Made by a program: the position numbers and the translations under genes
Origin: Arachis hypogaea
Lineage: Eukaryota; Streptophyta; Magnoliopsida; Fabales; Fabaceae
Direction: 5' to 3'
Assembly (NCBI RefSeq): GCF_003086295.3
Contig: NC_092046.1
Coordinates: 103,023,363-103,087,362 of the forward strand
DNA: 64,000 nucleotides
Part shown: one piece after another, positions 54,759-64,000 of the stretch
Numbering within the stretch: position 1 is the first letter of the stretch
How the letters are laid out: each line of letters begins with the position of its first letter
The notes under the pieces: model-generated
What the model saw: only the letters and a program-made list of their open reading frames with translations
Told to the model about the DNA's origin: nothing
Databases searched by the model: none

Positions 54759-55260
54759 TGTTCCGAGGGTTACCTGAAACTATAGGTCAATCTCGGTCGA
54801 GATATGCGGTAGTGGCCAGAGCTGATGTGTCCGGCTTGTTGGACTTGGCGGTGCTGCTGATCCTTCGTCACCAGAGGGTGGTGGTACCTGCAAGAGACTC
54901 CGATGCTTAAGTTAGTATGGGCTTTAAGCAGGTTTTTAGTAGGATCAGAGTATGAGTTATACCTAGGTGCTCCAGTGTATTTATAGTAGTGTGGGCTAAC
55001 CTTTCTAGATAAGATAAGTTAGTTATCTTATCTTATCTTTAAGAGAAGTCATCTTTTCTCTAAGAGGAACCGGCTTTATCTTTCTAGGCTTTAACTGCCT
55101 TTAGATTGGACTATGTCCCTTTGTTTGGGCCTGCTTGGGCTTCTTCGTGATGATTTGGCCGAACTCTTTTAAAGAAGAGGTCGGGGGACCTAACCAGGAT
55201 AGGTCGGTTGCTTTGTCTTCAACCAGCCCGGGTCAGATAGCTCGACCCAAGGTATGAACA
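54759..55260 (-). repeat. E1 5' LTR (502 bp)
   Basis: The plus edges are TGTTCCGAGGG and AAGGTATGAACA. It pairs with 31331-31832. It contains TATAAATA (54978-54985) and a GATAAG inverted repeat just upstream of it (55008-55038). Confidence 0.92.
54978..55038 (-). promoter_or_regulatory. LTR core promoter of E1: TATA box with upstream GATA palindrome
   Basis: The minus strand has TATAAATA at 54985-54978. About 22 bp upstream lies an inverted repeat of GATAAGATAAG / CTTATCTTATC (55038-55008). The same arrangement is present in E2, E3 and E4 LTRs. GATA motifs are known plant light and I-box elements; a role here is inference. Confidence 0.55.
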
Positions 55261-55265
55261 CTAAC
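55261..55265. repeat. Shared target site duplication CTAAC between E1 and E2
   Basis: Five bases between two complete LTR ends. It matches 31326-31330. Confidence 0.85.
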
Positions 55266-55805
55266 TGTTCCGAGGGTTACCTGAAACTGGAGGTCGATCT
55301 CGGATGAGATCTTTGGTAATAGTCGGAGATGACGTGTCCGGCTGGCTGGTGGCGGCCGGAGCTGTTGTGTCCGACTTGTTGGACTTGCTGCACTGCTGAT
55401 CCTTGGCCACCGGAGGGTGGGGGGTACCTGCAAGAGACTCCGATGCTTAAGTTAGCATGGGTATTAAACAGGTTTTTAGTAGAATCAGAGTATGAGTTAT
55501 ACCTGGGTGTTCCAGTGCATTTATAATGGTGAGATGTGACCTTTTGGATAAGATAAGTTAGTTATCTTATCTTATCTTTATCTTTGAGTTGAGGTCAGCG
55601 TATCTTCAACGGAACCGCCTTCATCTCTATAGGCTTAGGCCGCCTTAGGATTCATGTCGTGCTCCTCTATTTGGGCCCTTAATCTGGGCTCTCCTGTCGA
55701 TTTGGCCGAGCTCTTTGAAAAGAGGTCGGATAGTCTAACCTGAAGAGGTCGGTCGCTTTATCTCGAATCATCCTAGGTCGGATAGCTCGACCAAGGGTAT
55801 GAACA
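55266..55805 (-). repeat. E2 3' LTR (540 bp)
   Basis: The plus edges are TGTTCCGAGGG and AGGGTATGAACA. It contains a GATAAG inverted repeat (about 55547-55590) and, on the minus strand, a TATA-like CATTATAAATGCACTGG near 55516-55530. The minus-strand purine-rich CAAGCAGGGGCAC (55806-55818) is the PPT. Confidence 0.9.
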
Positions 55806-55937
55806 GTGCCCCTGCTTGAGCTCGATCTTCTTTTTGAGGTCGAGTCCTTGACTTCGGTCCTTCTTAAAGTCGAACTCAAGCATTTGTCGATTCCTTTCTT
55901 TGTAAAGTCTTTTTTGAATGTAGAACATTTTCCTCTA

Positions 55938-56235
55938 AAAGCGCGCGTTTTTGTATTAGCGCTTTTTTGGGAACGCAAGCGGTTTTAATATCCGCATTTA
56001 ATTGGCATTAATTTGCCCTTCATTCTCTCTTGGCTTTTATTTTGAATTTTGCGATCAAAAACGGTTTCTCTTCTTCATTTCTTCTTCGTAACTTCTCCCT
56101 TTACTCTCTCGTTTTCTGTTTCTCTCATCTGCTCTCTGTCTGTCGCTTGCGCTTCTGCTTTCGTCGCTTGGCGTTTTTCTGGGCAGCCTTTGTCTCTGCG
56201 CTTCCATTCTTCCTCGAAGCTTCTTCCGTCTCCAG
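55938..56235 (+). promoter_or_regulatory. Putative promoter and 5' UTR exon of the E2 antisense gene
   Basis: It parallels E1 31985-32288: GCGCGCGTTTTT and TTTTTTGGGAACGCAAGCGG, then an AT-rich stretch and a CT-rich leader, ending at the donor TCTCCAG|GTTAGT (56235/56236). The predicted 5' UTR intron runs 56236-56798 (ends TTTTGTAG) and contains no ORF worth calling. Confidence 0.5.
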
Positions 56236-56798
56236 GTTAGTCCCATTTCGTATTTTCCTCGTTTGTTTTTGACTTTGTGATGGGGTTTTCCTTTTGATCT
56301 TCTTTTTGGAGAAAGTTTGGATCTTTCTGTTCTTTATCATGCTTGACTTATTGCATGCTCTGAAATTTCTTTGCTTTTTGGTGCGAATATTTTTCTTGTT
56401 GCTTGAATCTTTTTCTTTTGCATGTTGCCGCCGTTTCTGTTTGTGCCTTGGTTGATGTTTTTTTGCTTGATTCCAAAAGAAAGTTTGCGCCTTTGCTGCC
56501 TAGCCTTTTTTGACATTTCTGATATACTGTAGAAGTAGTGTTTTTTGCTGGTAAACTGTAGAAGTGTGGTCCTTGATGGACGAAATGCTTGCTGCTTTAG
56601 GTCTTCTTTCCTTGTTTTGAGAGATACTGGGGTGTAGGTTTTTCCTAGAAATCTTGCTTTGTTATTGCCTCCAAAGGATGCCCCAGGACTTTTTTGGTTT
56701 TAGTCTTGGGGTTTTCCTTTTGTTTATCCGCCCATCGAGATGTTTTGACCCGTGCCCGAGATGTTTCTTGAGTAATCCGCTCTTTTTTTCTTTTGTAG

Positions 56799-58736
56799 GA
56801 TCTTAGTTAACCTCATGTCTTCCCGAAATAACGTCGTAGCGACGCCTTCCCAGGTCCCTGCGCGTATGGCCGATTGGGTGGACTCCATGGTTCTCATGTG
56901 TGTCTCACTGGTTGACTCTGAGTTTTGTTCTCAGCTTAGGCAGTTTAACAGCGTCTGTAGTAACTCTGGTGATGAGAAGAATTATGAGCTTGTTCCTCCT
57001 TCCTCTGACGAGAGAGTCTGTTTCTCAACTCGAGTTGTTGACGATCGCCCTTTCTTTTATGCTTACGATTTTTTCTTTGGTTAACTCGGAGTTACTCTTC
57101 CCTTTACTCCATTTGAAATCGACCTGTTATGGTCTTGTAATGTTGCCCCTTCTCAACTTCACCCCAACTCCTGGGATTTTATTAAAATATTCCAATTGTT
57201 GTGTAATAATTTTGGTATTCCTGCTTCCCAATCTCTCTTTTTCTATTTGTTTGTTTTGACTAAACCTGGTGTGGTGAAAAAGAAGTCAGCTTGGGTCTCC
57301 TTCCGTTCTACCCAAGGAAAGAAAGTTTTTTCCATGTTTGACAAATCATTTCGGGATTTTAAAAACTATTTTTTCAAGGTCCGAGCTGTTAAAGGATCTC
57401 GGCCCTTTTTCTTGGATGAAAATGATGAGCCCGCCTTTCCCCTAGAGTGGCAGAAGGATGTTAGGGTCTCTAGGTACTCTTGGGACATGTTGGATGAGAT
57501 TGAGTGAGCCTTTGTGACTGTTTTAGGGGAGCGTTGGGGTTAGCCTCCCCATCTTGACACAAAGAAGTTTCTAACCAATCCTTCTCTTCTTCAAACTGAG
57601 CTGGGTATCTTGTGTTTCCTTTGCTGTTTGCCTTATGATGCTTCTAGATGTTTTTTCGACTTGTCTGGTTTGTAGCTTGACTTCTATTTTATTTGCAGAG
57701 GCAATGAAGAACAATGAGTCTATGAAAGCTTTTAAAAGGGCACAGAAGGCAACTGCTGCCAGGAATGTTGCCGCCCGGGCTGCTGGGGAGGGGTCCTCCC
57801 AGCCCCGCGAGAAGCCGGCCATGCCGAGCTCTCCCGGGGTGAAGAAGGCGATCCTGATACCTCGGTTTCGTTTGGTGGATCCTCCTTCTTCTTCTGTGGC
57901 TCCATCCGCCGCTCCTCCGAGTAAAAAGCAAAAGACTTCTGAGACTTTCGACCTTAATGCTCCTGATTTCAATGCCATTGAGTTTATAGATCAACAAATT
58001 GGGCCATACGGTACCATTCCCATGGATGATGTGTCCATTGGAATTTATGGCTCAGAATCATGTGAGGATGGCTTTTATGTCGGCTGCACTTCATCGCACT
58101 GCCCAGAATCTTTCTCTCCACGCTACCAAGGCGTTTATGGAGGAGGCGAAACGAGAGTTTGACCGGATGAAGGGTTTGAAGGAGGAGCTCGAGGTGAAGG
58201 TGGTCAAATTGGAGAAGGACCTCGAAAATGAGAAGGCGAGTTCTGAGGCGCTGGCTGCTTCCTTGAGGTTGGCTGAGGATGCGGCCATGATGCACAAGGA
58301 TAGCTATGTGACTTCCTATAGGGAGGGGAGGCGCCTGAGGGAAGAGCTTGACAATGCCTGGGAGGATTATGCTGAGCTCCAAGGTCACCTTGTTGGCAGC
58401 ATAACTGCTGCTTACGAGAACTTGAAAGAACAAATCCGAATTATTGCTCCCGAGGCCGATCTTACCCTTTTTAGCTTGGATAATGTTGTCAGAGATGGCA
58501 AGATTGTCCCTGACGATGAGGGTGATGATGATGAAGTTGTTCCTCCCCTTGTATCTTCCACCAAAGCGCCGACCTCTTCCGTTCCTCCTGTTGTGCCTGA
58601 CCTGGATTGCCAGGTCCTGAATCGGGAGGATGGGACTGTTAATGCGGTGCCGATTCAAGCTCGCCCTCCTTCTCCTGGTCCTGATGTCACCAAGAAAGCT
58701 CATGATGCTGCCGAGAAAACTTCTGATGTTTGTTGA
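56799..58736 (+). pseudogene. E2 antisense spliced gene (putative gypsy-type transposon family), decayed
   Basis: ATG at 56815 in exon 2 (56799-57604). Motifs: MADWVDSMVLMC, NYELVPP, FFYAYDFFFG, PFTPFEIDLLWSCNVAPSQ, HPNSWDFIKIFQLLC, KKKSAWVSFRSTQGKKVFSM and SRPFFLDENDEPAFPLEWQK. Intron 57605-57698 (GT...TTTGCAG, phase 1) joins to exon 3 (57699-58736): a Pro/Ser linker with SKKQKTSETFDLNAPDFNAI (possible NLS), then a coiled coil (LKEELEVKVVKLEKDLENEK) and the conserved end PDLDCQVLNREDGTVNAVP. Breaks: TAA at 57082, TGA at 57505, TAG at 57541 and a frameshift between about 58025 and 58070. The last 225 codons are open. None of its stops coincide with those in E1. Biochemical function unknown. 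Confidence 0.78.
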
Positions 58737-60207
58737 TTGTAGTTGGCCTGGCTTGTGGGCGTTTTTTGGAACTTTATTAAGATGTTAAATTTTTAGTTGC
58801 TTTTCTAGCAACTTTTTATTTTTTTAAAAAACAGACAAGTAGCTTGCTACCCTTTGGGTAGTCAGTGTTGGTGGCCCTTCAAGGCCTTTATAACTTTATA
58901 TAAAATCTGCTAATGTTGAACTCTCTCTATTCGAACTTCTTGAGTTTTCGACTCTTTGTAGCTGTAGGGGTCCAATTTGGTTTTCTTGCTTTGTATGTGT
59001 TCTTTAGTACTTTGTAACCGACTTCTTTGTGTTGGTCTCCTGATAGACTCCTTTTTGTAATCCTCTTTCTTGGACCTTCGTGAGGTCTCTTTCAGGGATT
59101 ACTTGGATTTTTGTAGTGGATCAACTTCGTTGTTGTTTCTGTAATCCTATTTCTTGGACCTTTGTCGGGTCTCTTTCAGGGATTACTTTTATAACTTGTC
59201 CTTTGTAGGGGACCGACTTCGTTAGGTCGATCTCTTCTAAGTTATTTCGTAATCCTCTTTCTTGGACCTTTGTTAGGTCTCTTTCAGGGATTACTTTTAT
59301 AACTTGTCTTTGTAGGGGACCGACTTCGTTAGGTCGATCTCTTTTAAGTTATTTCGTAATCCTTTTTCTTGGACCTTTGTTAGGTCTCTTTCAGGGATTA
59401 CTTTTATAACTTGTCTTTGTAGGGGACCGACTTCGTTAGGTCGATCTCTTTTAAGTTATTTCGTAATCCTCTTTCTTGGACCTTTGTTAGGTCTCTTTCA
59501 GGGATTACTTTTATAACTTGTCATTTGTAGGAGGTCAACTTCGTTAGGTCGACCTCTTCCCAGGTTATTTCTGTAATCCTCTTTTTTGGACCTTTGTCGG
59601 GTCTCTTTCAGGGATTACTTTTATAACCTTTTTATCTTAGGCTAACTTTGCTAGGTCGAGCCCTTCTAAGTTAAAGTAATCCTCTTTAATAGGGTTGGCC
59701 AGACCTCTTTCCAGGGTTTACTTGTAACTTGGGTTGACTTGGTCCGACTTCTGAACGCCGGCCAGTCTTTAAGTTATTTTATTAGCTATCCGTAAGACCT
59801 CGTCAGGTTCTTTTTTAGATTGCTTTCTATAACTTCTTACATTATTCTGTGTTCATCTTTGCCGATTTGTAGAACGTGGTTGGCATCTCTAGTTCGTCCT
59901 TTGGGTGAATCGCGTTTTCACCTTTATCGGACGACTCATCTTTATCGTGGTCGTGCAGTGAAATTGTTTTTCACTTTCTGCCGACCTGTAGCTTTATAAT
60001 CGGACGATGAATACTTTAGATTAATGCGTCTTGAAATCTTTGTAGAATACCTAGATAAATTTTATTCAAAGAAAATGCAAATATATACATGTGGGAATTT
60101 TCTCATCTTCTTAAGTTGGGTATGATCTATGTCTCAACCTGGTGCCTCATTAAAAAACCTTTTCAGGAAAAAGAGCGCATCCACTGGTGAGATCCTTTAC
60201 CTCTTCT
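58737..60207. repeat. Minisatellite of about 107 bp between the antisense gene and pol of E2
   Basis: About five to six units between 59080 and 59660. Each contains TAATCCTCTTTCTTGGACC, AGGTCTCTTTCAGGGATTAC and GACCGACTTCGTTAGGTCG; spacings of GACCGACTTC are 107 and 107 bp (59211, 59318, 59425). The remainder (59660-60207) is diverged related sequence. No gene. Confidence 0.85.
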
Positions 60208-61300
60208 TTAACTGTAGTACCTTCTTAGGTTGCAGGCGTGCCATGATCTTGGAAGCTCCCGTCCGTCGAGTTCGGACACTCTGTAGTAGCCCTTCCCGAG
60301 TACTTCTATGACTCGGTATGGTCCTTTCCAATTGGCTACCAGCTTTCCCTCTCCGGGTCGAGTTGTTCCGATGTCGTTTCGGATTAAGATGAGGTCGTTT
60401 TCAGCAAAACTTCTTGGTACTACCCTTTGGTTATATCTAGAAGCCATTCGGCATTTTAGCGCTTCTTCTCTGATCCAAGCTCTTTCCTGAACCTCTGGTA
60501 GTAGGTCGAGTTCTTCCCTCTGGAGTTGGGGGTTTGCTCTTTCATTATAATGGACTGCCCTATGCGATCCTTCCTCAATTTCTACTGGAATCATTGCCTC
60601 CGTTCCGTATGTTAGCCGGAATGGGGATTCCTTTGTGGTGGAATGTGGCGTTGTTCGATATGCCCATAGGACTTGTGGGAGTTCCTCTGCCCAGGCTCCC
60701 TTCGCATCCTGCAATCTCCGTTTTAACCCTGCCAATATGACTTTGTTGGCGGCCTCGGCCTGTCCGTTAGCTTGGGGGTGTTCGACAGAGGTGTACTGGT
60801 GCTTTATATTCAAGTGGGCTACTAATTTTCTGAAGCCCGCATCTGTGAATTGGGTGCCATTGTCTGTAGTTATTGAGTACGGGACCCCAAATCTTGTGAC
60901 AATATTTCTGTATAAGAATTTTCGACTTCTTTGGGCAGTGGCATTGGCTAATGGTTCTACTTCGATCCACTTTGTAAAGTAATCTACCCCTACTATAAGG
61001 AATTTAACTTGCCTTGATCCCTGGGGAAAGGGGCCGAGAAGGTCGAGTCCCCATTTCGCAAAAGGCTAAGGTGCAGTCACGCTGATGAGTTCTTCTGGCG
61101 GGGCGATGTGGAAATTGGCATGTTTCTGACATGGTGGACATGTCTTTACGAATTCTGTAGATTCTTTCTATAAAGTTGGCCAGTAAAACCCTGCCCGGAG
61201 AATTTTTTTGGCAAGAGCCCGTGCTCCGAGATGATTGCCGCAAATGCCGCTGTGTACCTCTTCTAGCACTTCCCTGGTGTGGGAGGTCGGTACGCACTTT
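60208..61300 (-). pseudogene. int: E2 integrase, frameshifted
   Basis: The N-terminal zinc region (EVHSGICGNHLGARALAKKI) lies near 61270-61200. The core is split over frames around 60970-60767. The open C-terminal part 60813-60208 (201 codons) begins at the E-containing helix (HPQANGQAEAANKVILAGLK), runs through TPHSTTKESPFRLTYGTEAM and WAYRTTP, and ends GKGYYRVSELDGRELPRSWH plus a short NLRRYYS tail. It would integrate cDNA; inactive as read. Confidence 0.8.
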
Positions 61301-61423
61301 AGTAATGGTACCGAGATCCCTCTTTTGTACAGGATGTTGTTTATGATGGTGTAGTATTGTGCCTCCCTTTTTAGCTTCTTTGCTTCCTTTTCTTCTACGG
61401 GGAGCGTTCCTTTTTTAAGGTAG

Positions 61424-61912
61424 TTATTTATGGGGATCATCCATCCTTGGTCCTGGCCTGTTATGGTTAGGACTTTTTTTTGTTTCCGAGATTGATGGGT
61501 TCTGTAGCATTTCTTGGATGAGGCTTCTGTTATTGCCCCCTGGTTTGGTGCTGGCCAGTTTTGAGAGTGTGTCAGCTCGAGCATTTTGCTCACGGGGTAT
61601 GTGGCAGATCTTGTATTCCCCGATTTGTTCGAGTTGTTGCTTGGTCTTATCCAGATATCTTTTCATGGTGGGATCTTTGGCTTGGTAGCTCCCTGCTATC
61701 TGTGATGTGACCACCTGCGAATCACTATAAATGTTAAGTTTTCGAGCTCCCACCTCTTCAGCCAGTTTTAGACCAGCTACCAATGCTTCGTATTCCGCCT
61801 GGTTATTTGAAGCCGGGAATCCGAACTTGAGGGAGAGCTCAACTTGGGTTCCCTGGTTGCTTTCTATTATAACTCCTGCGCCACTTTCCGTTTTATTTGA
61901 AGAACCATCCAT
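61424..61912 (-). pseudogene. E2 second (archaeal-like) RNase H
   Basis: An open 162-codon stretch: MDGSSNKTESGAGVII, NNQAEYEALVAGLKLAEEVG, LNIYSDSQVVTSQIAGSY and HIPREQNARADTLSKLAS. The D, E, D and final D-containing positions of an RNase H fold are visible. It follows the Ty3-type RNase H at the end of the RT segment, giving the dual arrangement of the Tat lineage. A frameshift near 61480 leads into the integrase. Confidence 0.78.
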
Positions 61913-62140
61913 ATACAGATTCCACTCTATGGGGGCTTCTAGGGCATCTGTGAATTTGGCGATAAAATCGGCCAGGTACTGTGATTTGATGGCGGTCCGA
62001 GCTTCATATTGGAGGTCGAATTTTGACAGCTCGACTGCCCATTGTAGAATTCTGCCTGCTAAATCTGTTTTTTGCAGTATTCCCTTTAAGGGCTGATTAG
62101 TTCGAACTTTAATGGTGTCGGCCTGGAAGTAGGGGCGGAG

Positions 62141-63154
62141 TCACCGAGATGTTAAAACGAGAGTGTAAGCAAATTTTTCTATTTTCTGATAGTTCAGCTC
62201 GGATCCCTGCAGTGCTTTGCTAATGAAGTAGACGGGTTGTTGCCCGTTTTCGCTTTCTCGGACCAGTGCTGCCGCTACTGCCTTGTCTCCTACTGCGAGA
62301 TATAGTATGAGTGGTTCTCCTTCTTGAGGTCGGGATAGGATAGGTGGCTGTCCTAAGAACTTCTTAAAGTCTTGGAATGCTTGTTCGCATTCTGTCGTCC
62401 ACTCGAACTTTTTTCCCTTTCTTAAAGTAGCATAGAAGGGGAGAGATCTTATTGTGGCTCCTGCTAAAAATCGGGATAGGGCGGCCAACCTCCCGTTGAG
62501 TTGTTGTACTTCTTTTACACAGGTTGGGCTTTTCATGTTGAGTATGGCCTGGCATTTATCTGGATTTGCTTTGATTCCTCTTTGTGTGAGCATGAAGCCC
62601 AAGAATTTGCCTGCTTCTACCGCAAAGGTGCATTTTGCTGGATTGAGTCGCATATCATGCTTCCGGATGGTGTCGAACACCTGGGCTAGGTCAGTCAACA
62701 GTGTCTGTTCGCTTTTTGTTTTAATTAGCATGTCGTCCACATAAACTTCCATGATTTTCCCGATGTGATCCGAGAAGACTTTATTCATCAATCTTTGATA
62801 AGTGGCTCCTGCGTTCTTAAGGCCGAAAGGCATTACGATGTAGCAGTAGTTCGCCTTTAGCGTTAAAAACGAGGTCTTTTCCTGGTCCGGTGGGTACATG
62901 GGGATTTGGTTGTATCCTGAATACGCATCCATAAATGAGAGATATTTATATCCAGAGAAAGCATCTACCAGGGCGTCAATACTCGGGAGTGGGTATGGAT
63001 CTTTTGGGCAAGCTTTGTTGAGATTTGTGTAGTCGGTGCACATTCGCCACTTCCCATTTGATTTTTTCACCAAAACGACATTGGCTAGCCATAGTGGGTA
63101 TTTGACTTCTCTTATAAATCCGGCTTCCAGCAGTGTTTGCACTTGCTCTTCCAC
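62141..63154 (-). CDS. RT: E2 reverse transcriptase and first RNase H (open segment)
   Basis: 337 open codons, the best preserved RT here. In order: VEEQVQTLLEAGFIREVKYP, KWRMCTDYTNLNKACPKDPY, YLSFMDAYSGYNQIPMYPPD, MPFGLKNAGATYQRLMNKVF, MEVYVDDMLIKTKSE (YVDD at about 62732-62743), thumb and connection (KFLGFMLTQRGIKANPDKCQ), then the Ty3 RNase H (LILYLAVGDKAVAAALVRES, GSELNYQKIEKFAYTLV). The first Met is not a true start; it is a polyprotein segment cut off from protease by a TGA at 63166-63164. Confidence 0.85.
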   Translation of the reverse strand: MEEQVQTLLEAGFIREVKYPLWLANVVLVKKSNGKWRMCTDYTNLNKACPKDPYPLPSIDALVDAFSGYKYLSFMDAYSGYNQIPMYPPDQEKTSFLTLKANYCYIVMPFGLKNAGATYQRLMNKVFSDHIGKIMEVYVDDMLIKTKSEQTLLTDLAQVFDTIRKHDMRLNPAKCTFAVEAGKFLGFMLTQRGIKANPDKCQAILNMKSPTCVKEVQQLNGRLAALSRFLAGATIRSLPFYATLRKGKKFEWTTECEQAFQDFKKFLGQPPILSRPQEGEPLILYLAVGDKAVAAALVRESENGQQPVYFISKALQGSELNYQKIEKFAYTLVLTSR

Positions 63155-63163
63155 AGCTTGGGA

Positions 63164-64000
63164 TCACTCTGGCCCGAGTTTTCTTCGTCTCTGCTGGACT
63201 AGTCGAGATCCTGGATAAACTGCTAATTTGTGACACATTAGTTTAGGGTCTATGCCTGACATGTCTGCGGCTTTCCATGCAAAAAGGTCGGCATTGTCTC
63301 GCAAAAATTGTATTAGCAGTTCTTTTAAATATCCTTTGAGGATTGTACCGATATTAGTTGTTTTTTCCGAGGTGTCCCCGATCTGAATTTTTTCTATCTC
63401 ACCCTCTGGTTGGGGGCGAAACTCTTCTCGTCGTTGAACTCCGCCCAGCTCGATTGTGTAGAACTCTTTTCCTTTACCCCTGAGGTTGAGGCTCTCGTTG
63501 TAACAGCGACGCGCCATCCTCTGGTCTGCTTTTATCGTGGCTATCCCTTTTGGAGTTAGGAATTTCATGCATAGGTGTGGGGTTGAGACTATTGCACCAA
63601 GTTGGTTGAGCGTGGTCTGGCCTGTGAGAGCGTTGTAGGCTGAGCTTACGTCGACTACAATGTAGTCTATTTTGAAGGTCCTGGATTGGTCTCCCTTTCC
63701 AAAGGTTGTATACAGTGGTATGTATCCTAGTGGCCGAACCGGAGTGTCTCCTAGCCCGAACAAACTGTTTGGATATGCTTTAAGTTCTTTTTCTTCTAAG
63801 CCAAGTTTATCAAAGGCTGTTTTGAATAAGATGTCGGCAGAACTCCCTTGATCTATTAACGTCTGATGTAGGTTGGCGTTTGCCAATATGATAGTGATAA
63901 CCATGGAATCGTCGTGTCCTGTAATGATGCCGGTTGCGTCCTCTTTAGTGAACGTTATCGTTGGGATGTTGAGTGTTTCTTCCTCTCCTTCGACATGGTA
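63164..64000 (-). pseudogene. pro: E2 protease and linker, continues beyond window
   Basis: The frame is open from the window edge to a TGA at 63166-63164. It contains ANANLHQTLIDQGSSADILF (DQG where DTG/DSG is usual), LFGLGDTPVRPLGYIPL, IDYIVVDVSSAYNALTGQTT and then an acidic linker ending DNADLFAWKAADMSGIDPKL. It shares the frame with the RT segment, so a single nonsense codon separates them. Confidence 0.8.

Larger units (their letters stand above)
31331..55260 (-). mobile_element. Element E1: Tat-lineage Ty3/gypsy element with antisense gene, split by D
   Basis: Two 502 bp LTRs (31331-31832 and 54759-55260) and flanking CTAAC duplications define it. Reading leftwards from the 5' LTR: PBS (54758-54740), gag, protease, RT with YVDD, a first RNase H, a second (archaeal-like) RNase H, integrase ending at 49574, a tandem-repeat tail, then the antisense gene (46429-48386, plus strand), D inserted at 32497-45959, and a PPT-like AAGCAGGGGCAC before the 3' LTR. 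The dual RNase H and antisense ORF fit the Tat/Retand group. The net element is about 10.5 kb. gag-pol is heavily mutated. Confidence 0.88.
55266..64000 (-). mobile_element. Element E2: second Tat-lineage element, continues beyond window
   Basis: Left to right: 3' LTR (55266-55805), PPT-like tract, antisense gene (56799-58736, plus), tandem repeats, then pol on the minus strand (60208-64000). The 5' LTR, PBS and gag lie right of the window. It has the same architecture as E1 but is clearly diverged in sequence (540 versus 502 bp LTR), so it is not a duplication of it. Confidence 0.88.

Noticed and set aside
1..64000. Host protein-coding genes, tRNAs, rRNA or endogenous pararetrovirus
   Set aside because: No cloverleaf-compatible stretch, rRNA block or caulimovirid movement/coat motif was noticed. 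All enzyme motifs fit Ty3/gypsy elements. A tRNAscan and BLASTX run would be decisive.

Overview
This window looks like plant nuclear heterochromatin or gene-poor intergenic DNA. I found no convincing host gene, tRNA, rRNA or CRISPR array. Almost every base belongs to a nest of long terminal repeat (LTR) retrotransposons. The gag, protease, RT, RNase H and integrase sequences are typical of plant Ty3/gypsy elements of the Athila and Tat (Retand/Ogre-like) lineages. Several LTR termini (e.g. TGATGAGCGGATAATTTATA and TGATAAACCCC) are ones I associate from memory with peanut (Arachis). That species call is recall, not proof.

Labels used below, left to right. A (1-9830, minus): Athila-like element with decayed gag-protease and no RT; its 3' LTR is cut by the window edge. 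E3 (9831-11831, plus): internally deleted Tat element, with A inserted at its left edge. B1 (11842-13440, minus): a 5' LTR whose primer site is cut by E3. F (13441-16201 plus 24077-25316, plus strand): remnant of a non-coding element, interrupted by E4 (solo Tat LTR, 15451-15982) and by C. C (16202-24076, plus): young non-autonomous element with one orphan ORF and a rearranged second LTR and leader. B2 (25349-31325, minus): 3' LTR and internal region with a second, broken orphan ORF.

E1 (31331-55260, minus): a Tat element flanked by CTAAC, carrying gag-pol on the minus strand and a spliced antisense gene on the plus strand. D (32497-45959, minus): a 13.5 kb Athila-like element inside the intron of that antisense gene, flanked by GTGCC. 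G (43103-44891, minus): a solo LTR of the C family inside D's 5' LTR, flanked by CTTAC. E2 (55266 to beyond 64000, minus): a second Tat element, separated from E1 only by the 5 bp CTAAC. The deepest nest is B2 > E1 > D > G.

The most interesting observations are these. (1) E1 and E2 both carry a spliced antisense gene tail-to-tail with pol. Its predicted phase-1 intron keeps the reading frame in both copies, and its putative promoter block is also retained in the deletion derivative E3. (2) A short stem-loop with compensatory stem changes lies just after the last ORF of three different element families (A, D, B2). (3) LTRs of several families carry arrays of near-perfect palindromic hairpins, some sharing a core. 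(4) Two different non-autonomous elements carry Tyr/Gln/Pro-rich plus acidic or coiled-coil orphan proteins where gag-pol would be. Most coding regions are broken by nonsense codons or frameshifts; the main intact ones are the D gag ORF, the D second ORF and the C orphan ORF.
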